Of a DNA stretch of 64,000 bases, positions 55,439-64,000 are shown in pieces. Source of the DNA: Achatina immaculata (lineage: Eukaryota > Mollusca > Gastropoda > Stylommatophora > Achatinidae); contig CM019691.1 of NCBI GenBank assembly GCA_009760885.1, forward strand, positions 25,109,314 through 25,173,313. The letters run 5' to 3'. Positions within the stretch are counted from its first letter, which is position 1. Each line of letters opens with the position of its first letter. Under the pieces are notes generated by a model. That model did not search any database. It was not told the DNA's origin and saw only the letters and a program-made list of their open reading frames with translations. The position numbers and the translations under genes were made by a program.

Positions 55439-55652
55439 TCCAGCATGCACACAACAGCACATATAAAGTTTTCCGTGGGAGAAACGTGGCGATCTCAAAT
55501 CCACTCCGCAGTACTTAATAGACTGCCCCTGTGACTTGCTGATCGTGATCGAGAACGCAGGTCTCACTGGAAACTGTAATCTCTTAAAGTTAAAAGGGAA
55601 ATCCGTCGGAATGAGTGGTATCCGTGTAGGAAACACTGTGATACAATCCACT
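55439..55652 (-). pseudogene. Helitron/PIF1-type helicase C-terminal fragment, copy 2
   Basis: Duplicate of 53455-53668 with a few changes (SIKYCGVD for [16 protein letters not shown] for MCYCVHAG). Confidence 0.88.
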
Positions 55653-55927
55653 AAAAGAGTGAAATGAAACTGTCACATTCACTGAAAGATGATAAACTGG
55701 AAAACTTGCCGAGATAGCTTACTTTAGATACGAGCATCTAAGATCCGGGTGGGTGCGGGAGTTTTCTCGAAGATCGTGAGTCCAAGACCTGGGCATAGTG
55801 ATTTCTACAAATTTCGACAGGGTTCTCTCATTTCAACGTATCCGGCACGGGACACAACCCCAGGTTGAGCATAAACATAACGGGAGTTACATTCCTTCCT
55901 TCAATGGTCTATTTTTACTATCGGTCG

Positions 55928-56140
55928 TTTTTGATTATCCCACAGACACCCCTAGGGGTGCTAGGGTGTCTTACCCCCCCCCCCCCACAGTATTTTTTTT
56001 TCAGATTGTAAGTCATATGTGTACCAAGTTTGGTTGAAATTGCTCAAGGCGTTACAGAGTTATGTTGCCCGCTCTCTCTCTCTCTCTCCCTCTCACTCTC
56101 TCAATCACTCTCCCTCTCTCTCCCCCTATCTCTCTCTCTC
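55928..56140 (+). repeat. Repeat R6, copy 1, plus (CT)n
   Basis: CCCCTAGGGGTG, TAAGTCATATGTGTACCAAG and TTTGGTTGAAATTGCTCAAG recur at 56405-56560. The ACCAAGTTTGGTTGAAATTG block is widespread in invertebrate transposons, including Helitron-associated ones (recollection, not checked). C and T runs and a (CT)n tract follow. Confidence 0.55.
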
Positions 56141-56404
56141 CCTAATTTGAAAATCTAATTTTAAAAAAAAAATAAGAAACGCCACACTGTCATTGAGCAA
56201 CGAAATCTACTACAGAGTACAAAAAAAATCTAATCTAAAAATAAGGGGGGAAAAAGTTAAAATTTATTTTTACAAATATAATTAAAACAAAAAGAGACCA
56301 TCAAAATTATTTGGACTTGCCATGGGAGGTTACACATGTTGCTCTTATACCAGCACCGCTCTATTTCACGATTATCTCTCTTAGGCCATTCCTTTATTTT
56401 CCTT

Positions 56405-56560
56405 TAATTTAGAGGAAAGTATGTTACCCCCTTCGTACCCCCATCCCTAACGGAGATAGGGGTGTCTCAACCCCGTATTATACATTTCCAAATTGTAAGT
56501 CATATGTGAACCAAGTCTTGTTGAAATTGTTCCAGAGTGATGTTGGAACATGCATGCTTA
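56405..56560 (+). repeat. Repeat R6, copy 2
   Basis: It shares AGGGGTGTCT, AATTGTAAGTCATATGTGAA and CCAAGTCTTGTTGAAATTGT with copy 1. Confidence 0.55.
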
Positions 56561-56576
56561 CATACACACATCCATT

Positions 56577-56619
<43 letters not shown>

Positions 56620-56620
56620 T
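56577..56620. repeat. (TA)n/(GA)n compound microsatellite
   Basis: (TA)n directly followed by (GA)n. Confidence 0.95.
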
Positions 56621-59391
56621 TCATGTGACTGAATTGTACGTCTCCTAATACAGTATTCAGGAATATCACTTCAGACTCTCATAAACTATAAAAGATGTTT
56701 TGCTTCTATTTTGGATTCTGAAACCTTTTATTTTTCTTCTGTAATAATCGCTTTATTGTGCTATCAAGTATCGGCTGGAAAATATGCCTCATTCAGCCAA
56801 GATTTGCTTGCAGCAGCGTCTCTAAACACACGATATGTCATGTCACTTTGGAAAATCTCAAGCAAACTACAGAAAGCGCCTGTCATTTTGGATGAGAGGA
56901 TTCACATCTAAACGAAGGAATGTAAACATGCAGCGGGATAACTCTCATAGCAACTGTTATAAAACTGGTACTAGTAGAGAAGAGTTTGATGGGCGGGGAC
57001 GGTACAGTTCTGGGAAAACAGGAATGAAGAGGAACACCCTCATCAGAAGAACAAGAGCTCTCGTAGAGATCTGGAACAGCGCCTTATCATCCAGGGCGGG
57101 TTGTTTACACCCAGCCGGTCTAAATTCTCAGCTTAGCTTTGTCTGAATAATTATTTCCTAGGTTTGACTACAGTTGGCTCCTTATGCCCAGTTTTGTTCA
57201 TTTTCATGTCCTTTTCCCACTTTCTCTAACAGAGTTCCTCATCTGTTCTGTGCGATAGCAACGGTCAACAATGCTATTACCATACTTCTTCGATTTTCCC
57301 CCTACTTTTTCCAAGCTCTAGCTAATCATATTCCACGCTTGACTGACTCTTTAATTCCTATTTTCTGTTCCGCCTGCAGTAGCCACATTCTTCCCAGTTT
57401 CCTCAGAGAGAGAGAGAGAGAGAGAGAGCGGATTGCAGATATGTTCCTTTGAGTGTTTTCATTTGCCCTTTTTTTTTGTCTTTTCGTTTGTCCCTGATAT
57501 GGACAATTTTGCCGACATATTTGGTTCTTAATGGTGTCTTCCATAACAACTTCATTGTTCCCATAACCTTATTGTTAACTTTTCTTCCGTCCTATCTGTT
57601 TTCTTAAAACTGCACCATACACCTTCTATCTAACTGTGCATACCGCATGGCGTTTCAATTACTGGTTTTGCGTGTAAATGTTGTATGATATGTATTAGTG
57701 TATCACTGAAAAACATGATATAATTTACTTCAAATAACTAAATCACGATAGAAGAAAAAGGTAAAAACAAAATAAAAAGTACCATTTCGAAAAAAAAAAA
57801 AACCAAACAAACTAGAAAACAGATAACCTTCTTATAATGTATTCTAAGGTCGATGGATAAACTGAGACCGCAGTCGTGAAAGAGGGAATGTACGTCATGT
57901 TCCTTCAGGAAGGAAGAAAAGTTTAGCAGTAAGAGGTGGGAACAGTGAAATTGTTTTTGGAAGACAACAATAACAACCAAATATTTCGGCAAAATCGTCC
58001 CTATCAGGAACAAACGAAAAGACAAAACAGGCAAATGAAAACACTCAAAAGAACAAAGACATGTGTCGGTACATTTGCTATCCGACATACCGACAAATTT
58101 CTGACACACGGAAACAGCACATCTGGAATGAGTCTGGGTAGCGCTATAGTACGAAAACTTATAGGCAGAAATTGTATATACAGACAAAGAATGAGAACTG
58201 AACGGGTACGTACGTAGAGGAAGAAAAAGCATAACAATAGCACATATGTGTGTTTGTGTGTGTGTGGGTGTGTGTGTGTGTGTGTGTGTGCGTGCGTGCG
58301 CGCACAACAACACAGAAAGGCAGAGATAATGATATGAGTGCATTAGAGGGAAAGACAAAGAGACGGACAGATAAATAGAGAGACGGACATATAAACCGAA
58401 AGAGAGACTGCCAAGACAACTGACAGACAACATTGAAGGAATTCAGGTCCTGGCATACTGAGAGTCAAACAGGACGCTAAAAGGGATAGATTTACGTTTG
58501 AGAGTGCGAACAGACAGACACAAAGACACATAGACAGACACGCAGACAGGCAGACAGACGGATGGATGAATGCATGGAGAGACGGAAGGACAGACAGACA
58601 GATGGAAAATATTTTAGACAACTTTATTATGAGCTAAACTTTTTTGTGAAAGTATTTCAAAAGTTCCCAGGATAGTATTTACAACACTCTACACTCAAAA
58701 CTATTTTAGATTTTCAACTGCTTTTGCACATTTCCTTGTGCACACGCTCTCTTCTTTTTTTTTTCTTTTACATGTGCGTGTGTGAAACAGAATGAGAGAT
58801 AGAACGAGAGATAAAAAAGAAACAAAGAGACGGAGAAAGAAAGACCGCGAGGAAGAAGAGAGAAAGAGAATAAGAGAGAGACTGAGACAAAGAAAGAGAG
58901 AAGGGATGATATCTACGTAAGCGCCATTTTAAGTAACTTTTCCTTCAACGCCCTGTAACCTCCTCATCTAAACTCATTTCGCCATTTATCTTCTCGAAGA
59001 TTCCCAGATCCAGCACAAGATTCCCAGATCTAGCACAACCCACACGGCTGCCCTCGCAGCCAAAATGCAACGTGAGTCCCGTCTTCAGCCATTGTTCTCT
59101 CTCACACAAAGAAATGAATGCATAATAATGACGCACTCGCCGTTGGCACAAGAGCGTCACAGATCACGGCAGAAAGAAGGAAGCCTCTCAGTTTGCCTTC
59201 TCTAGCCCGGGTCTTCGGAAGGGAACATTCGTTAACGCAAAATGAATATATAACAGTTGTCAATACGGCGTATTCGTATCCGTCCAAATGAAAGACACCC
59301 TCATTATAACGGCCCTCTCTGGCCAACAATGTAGGGCGTAGGAAGTGGGGGCCGAACATTAGAAACGCTAGTAGTACGCGTTACTTAGCTT

Positions 59392-59422
<31 letters not shown>

Positions 59423-59454
59423 ATATACATATAAAGGGTAGAATAATCTCTAAT
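56621..59454. other. Intergenic or intronic DNA without a supported gene
   Basis: It contains (GA)n at 57407-57429, a possible R3 remnant at 57905-58010, (GT)n at 58250-58295, purine repeats at 58510-58590 and 58790-58890, and (GT)n at 59403-59423. The minus frames at 58945-59359 and the plus frame at 57174-57452 are not recognised. The missing 5' FOCAD exons could lie here but none was identified. Confidence 0.4.
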
Positions 59455-60172
59455 TTCACAGTATTACGGTCCATAACACAAAGAGGAATGGAAAAGCTAA
59501 GTGTGTCAGTCCGTAAGAATAGTGAAGAGCAAAACATTTATCCTAATGCAAACAAAGCTAAATTGATGACAACTGACTAAACAAATGAGGCAACTGAAAT
59601 ATATATCTATGAGGAAACATTAGAAGAGATGGAGAGTTTTGAATATCTTGGATCATTACTAACTAATAATGGAGATACAATGAGGGAAATTAAAAGGACA
59701 TCTATCGCTCTTCATAAAGTAAAACAACTCAAGAAGTTGTGGAGAGGAACAGACAGGACAATAAAAATAAGATTTTTTAAAGTCATGCATCTTTCCCATC
59801 GCAAAATATGTCTGTGGGACCTGGACACTTAACAAAACAGCTGAGAAACACATAAATGCCTTTGAATGTAAATGGTATAGAAGAGTCCTTCAAATATTAT
59901 GGTCACACAAAAGAACAAATATATCCATACTACAAGAACTTAATAAGGCTGGCTAGTAAGGAAGATTAAACAAAGAAAACGTAAATATTTTGGACATATT
60001 AAACGTCTTGAGAATTTAGAGAAGACAATCTTGGAAGGGTACATAATGGGAAAAAGAAAGAGAGGAATTCCAAGGCGCAGATGTATGCAAAACATCGTTG
60101 ATGATTTGTGAATGGACGCATCAGCAAGGCATCTTGGTTAGAACCAAGAGGTCTACAGGAGAGTCACGCAAA
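59455..60172 (+). pseudogene. LINE family A, diverged 5'-truncated copy
   Basis: It starts just after the active-site motif (GTCCATAACACAAAGAGGAA) and runs through FEYLGSLLTNNGDTMREIK to a damaged 3' end lacking the final GGCAAAGTTCCGC block and the tail. Several indels are present. Confidence 0.88.
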
Positions 60173-60254
60173 TGAGAATAATTTCTAAGAAATGACATCA
60201 ACCTCCCAATTCCCCGGTAAAGCTGTATGAAATGGGACCTGAAGCTTCTCCCTT

Positions 60255-60500
60255 CACGTTACCGACCCAGGTCCTGCCCCTATATCCTACTGCTTACCCG
60301 GGCTACCCACAACCAAAGTTCTGCCCCTATATCCTACTGCTCACCCGGGCTACCCACAACCAAAGTTCTGCCCCTATATCCTACTGCTCACCCGGGCTAC
60401 CCACAACCCAAGTTCTGCCCCTATATCCTACTGCTCACCCGGGCTACCCACAACCCAAGTTCTGCCCCTATATCCTACTGCTCACCCGGGCTACCCACCA
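60255..60500. repeat. Minisatellite, 48-bp unit, 5 copies
   Basis: CCAAAGTTCTGCCCCTATAT plus CCTACTGCTCACCCGGGCTACCCACAAC. Copies are almost identical, so the array is recent. Open frames through it are artefacts. Confidence 0.95.
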
Positions 60501-61228
60501 CACTCCTACATTGTAAACCAAGACTAACGCATCAGTGACCCAACAAATAGAAACTAATGCCAAAAGCAACATTACTCTGAACAATCAAAGTAACATTTCT
60601 TTTTCTTTCTTTAGTTGGAATCCAGAGTTTATTTCAAATTAAAAAAAACAACAAAACAAAAACCAAAAAAAAAACACAGAGAGAGAGAGAGAGAGAGAGA
60701 GAGCACCAGCCAGAGATAAACATGCATTCCAACATGAACATAAAAGAATGGAACAACCAGAACACGTAAAAAATTCCATTAGTACTTCTATCTCCAATCT
60801 CAGTAATAACAAGCAGATACCCCAGCTCGGTTGTAACAATCATTATATATATATTCTTTATCATCTAGATACCAATATGAAGAACTGTAGCTCTCATGGC
60901 GTCATCATAACACACTCTTTTAAAGCCCGGAGCCACAGACGGAAACATGCTGTGATCATCAAACCAACTTCACAAAGGTGAACAATGAATTCATATCAAT
61001 AAATGCAATTTTAAATTGTCCGGCATGATTCGAATATGACACACAGCCTCTGTTTTTCTTCATTATTACTTTACAACAACAACAAAATCACCATGACTCA
61101 TGAGATGATGTTATTGTTGTTGTTGTTGCTATTGTTGTTGCAACAACAACATATATTGCTACTCCTATAACTATCAATTTTCAGTTTCTAACCGTGATGA
61201 TTGCGGTTCATAATACCTCACACCAAAT

Positions 61229-61265
<37 letters not shown>

Positions 61266-62374
61266 AAACAACATTCCCCCCCCCCAAAAAAAAAAAGCAT
61301 ACCGCATTACAACAGCCATAAGACTTCATAATTCAACGAAAGTTGGCACTTTCATATAAGAGGTAACTTACACTATTAAGGATGGCACGGGATAAACTTA
61401 CATCAAACGCCCATCACGAACAAAAATGACGATAACATTCTACAACAGGACACCACACTCCCGGCCGCAATCCTTCTTTACTAACGCAACTTTTAAGAGA
61501 CAAAGCCCCCTTTTTACTTAACACATCCTCTGGCCAGTGAAGCGTTCGGTTAAGTATTCTGGCCGGCCGAAACCAAGGCAAAACCGAACACTTCGCACGT
61601 ATTGAACCGATTGTTCATTTGTAGATTCCCTAGAAATATTTCCTTTTCTCCGTCCAATCGTCTTTAAATTCGTGTACAACCCACTTTACTAATGTGTTCT
61701 GTGTAACCCGGTGTACATCGCCATGCGGGTGTATATTCTACGACTTCAGAAGCAGTTCTTCGCGAAAACTGATGTAACCGCGCTGATTTCTACAATTAGA
61801 TCGATTGCAGGTAGCGGGTCCTGAGCAAAGACAACCTCCGCGTGAGAAGCCATGTCACTATTTAGTGGTCTGCACGCGCGTCTCCGGGATTTCCCGGAAA
61901 AAAAAAATCGATGGCTGAGAGATGAACCACCCCATCACAAAGAATCTAATCTTTAATACTGTCACGACGGATCCAATGATTAATATTTTCAAGTACTGTA
62001 TGGGTGTTCGCTGAACTGTTAATGAACAACAACAAAATCCTGTGCAAAGCCTTAGGGTCTGTGTGCTATGTGACAGAAGGATTAAGGCTGTCTGTTCGGG
62101 GAAATAGTCACAGAGTACAACCTTGAGTTTTTAAGTCTGTTTCTTGGGAGGGGAGGGGGAGGAGGAGGAGGAGGGGGAGGTTCCTAAAGAAGAAACTAGT
62201 GTTCAAACCCGTCCATGTGAACTACTGGTCGAACTAACAAGAAATAACAGAATTACTGAACATTATAGTAAGATCTTCATTCAAAACTGGAAATCAGAAT
62301 CCTCTGAAAAAATGATATCTCGGGGAAGAACTTGTAATCGACAACTTAATTCAGCGTCTTATGGTGGCTTTCTT
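60501..62374. other. Stretch with CAA/GTT repeats and a CpG-rich patch
   Basis: (GA)n at 60678-60704, (GTT)n/(CAA)n in opposed orientation at 61100-61155, and (CAA)n at 61228-61270. 61540-61900 is richer in CpG than the window average. A minus-strand ATG there (61852) opens a 35-codon frame (MASHAEVVFAQDPLP...). It might be a promoter and first exon, but evidence is too thin to call one. Confidence 0.4.
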
Positions 62375-63244
62375 GACATACCGAAGAAGGCTTAAAAAGC
62401 ATTAGTTCAATATACTATAGTGGCTTTCCTGACATACCGAAGAGGGCTTAAAAAGCATTAGTTCAATATACTATAGTGGCTTTCCTGACATACCGAAGAA
62501 GGCTTAAAAAGCATTAGTTCAATATACTATACTGGCTTTCCTGACATACCGAAGAGGACTTAAAAAGCATTAGTTCAATATACTATAGTGGCTTTCCTGA
62601 CATACCGAAGAAGGCTTAAAAAGCATTAGTTCGATATATTATAGTGGCTTTCCTGACATACCGAAGAGGGCTTAAAAAGCATTAGTTCAATATATTATAG
62701 TGGCTTTCCTGACATACCAAAGAAGGCTTAAAAAGCATTAATTCAATATACTATAGTGGCTTTCCTGACATACCGAAGAGGGCTTAAAAAGCATTAGTTC
62801 ATTATACTATAGTCGCTTTCCTGCCATACAGAAGAGGCTTAAAAAGCATTAGTTCAATATACTATAGTGGCTTTCCTGACATACCGAATAGGGCTTAAAA
62901 AGCATTAGTTCAATATACTATAGTGGCTTTCCTGACATACCAAAGAAGGCTTAAAAAGCATTAGTTCAATATATTATAGTGGCTTTCCTGACATACCGAA
63001 TAGGGCTTAAAAAGCATTAGTTCATTATACTATAGTGGCTTTCCTGACATACCGAAGAGGGCTTAAAAAGCATTAGTTTAATATACTATACTGGCTTTCC
63101 TGACATACCGAAGAGGCTTAAAAAGCATTAGTTCAATATATTATAGTGGCTTTCTTGACATACCGAAGTAGGCTTAAAAAGCATTAGTTCAATATACTAT
63201 AGTGGCTTTCCTGACATACCGAAGAGGCTTAAAAAGCATTAGTT

Positions 63245-63290
<46 letters not shown>

Positions 63291-63310
63291 GGTTTCCTGA
63301 CATACCGATG
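62375..63310. repeat. Minisatellite, 56-bp unit, ~16 copies, with internal (TA)n
   Basis: The unit is TATACTATAGTGGCTTTCCT, GACATACCGAAGAGGGCTTA, AAAAGCATTAGTTCAA. Near the right end the TATACTATA part has expanded into (TA)n at 63247-63287. Confidence 0.97.
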
Positions 63311-64000
63311 AGGGGTTATGGAATATTGGTTAAATGCCTAGGTGCAGAAGACAGGAATATTCTCAATTCATAGACAGAACTATTAAAGAAACTGTCGGAT
63401 GTCTACTGTGCTTGTCATGATATCATTATTGCTGTTGTCTGCCTGATTTATTTTATTTTTCTACTGCTTGTTGATCAGTGGGCAACATTTGTTACTACTG
63501 TATTCCCATAGCAACACAACAACAGCTGCCTGATTCGCCACTATAGTACAACAAAAACACCAGTGTCACAATGATCAAGAACTGGACTTCCATTCATTCA
63601 ACTAGACTGACAGAAGAAGTTCCAACAACCCAAGAATTCCAACTGGGTTTAACCGTTGACAACATTTATTTATGAGGAAAACGAGCGCTGAACTGATGAG
63701 TGACGCGATGAGGCCAAATACCTCGAAAACTAGACAAATATATGATTCCCGGCAAGATTACGACACTGGGAAGAAACAACAACCCTATTAGATTAATCCA
63801 AACATATACATACTCGCAAGTTTTCCGAAAGAATCACACAAACAAATGAACTCCAAAAAAAACCAAAAAACCCAATAGCACTCTGCATCCTGAATGTAGG
63901 ACAAGTAAGTACTTGTCGTCCAAACAAAGATAAAAATAACTGACAGAACTGCTACATTTTAACTCTGAGTACCACTCGAACTACACAAAAACTACACTCA
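63311..64000. other. Right-end stretch without a supported feature
   Basis: AT-rich DNA. No exon, tRNA-like promoter or repeat family was recognised. Confidence 0.4.

Larger units (their letters stand above)
53949..55927. repeat. Tandem segmental duplication, copy 2
   Basis: Second copy of 51950-53948. It ends with the same ACTATCGGTCGTTT and then continues into new sequence TTGATTATCCC, so the duplicated unit ends here. Confidence 0.95.

Overview
This is invertebrate nuclear DNA: AT-rich and dominated by transposable elements, minisatellites and microsatellites, with no operons or bacterial-type genes. The mix of several RTE-like LINE families, tRNA-derived SINEs, hAT, Tigger/pogo, mariner and Helitron debris fits a lophotrochozoan, most likely a mollusc. 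That placement is an inference from repeat style; no species-diagnostic gene was seen.

Host gene. The only host gene I can support is a minus-strand homologue of FOCAD (focadhesin, KIAA1797). Four coding exons, in transcript order, lie at 49451-49350, 9756-9564, 3211-2939 and about 1215-1090. The first three join in compatible reading phase and their conceptual translation follows the N-terminal helical-repeat part of vertebrate focadhesin, as I recall that sequence. The intron between the first two exons is 39.6 kb and holds most of the window's repeats. The 5' exons should lie above 49.45 kb and the 3' exons left of position 1. I could not place either with confidence.

Layout. 1-9.6 kb: FOCAD exons, a 29-bp minisatellite, a Tigger element containing a hAT containing a LINE, and LINE and SINE pieces. 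9.6-11 kb: a FOCAD exon abutting a 32/33-bp minisatellite that carries copies of its splice-acceptor motif, then a 20-bp minisatellite. 11-18 kb: intron with SINE-core fragments, a LINE tail, a 26-bp degenerate array and an unclassified repeat family. 18-31 kb: LINE families B, C and A plus a mariner remnant. 31-35 kb: microsatellites and split minisatellites. 35.2-41 kb: a nest of insertions with readable target-site duplications, including a near full-length RTE-like LINE (35857-39090). 41-49 kb: LINE C copies, a 51-bp array, a hAT MITE and a 36-bp array. 49.3-64 kb: a FOCAD exon, LINE D, a large CA-rich minisatellite, a recent tandem duplication of about 1.98 kb carrying SINE, LINE and Helitron-helicase pieces, and 48-bp and 56-bp arrays.

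How the parts interact. LINE family A (13 pieces, one nearly full length) probably supplies retrotransposition activity, and one copy is an internally deleted derivative with both ends. Each LINE family ends in its own simple repeat, so the LINEs also seed microsatellites. Ten of the 13 family A pieces are antisense to FOCAD. I found no wholly new biological system. The strongest unusual signals are the splice-acceptor minisatellite, the internally deleted LINE, the three-insertion nest, an inverted and shuffled LINE copy, and an unclassified repeat family with four copies.
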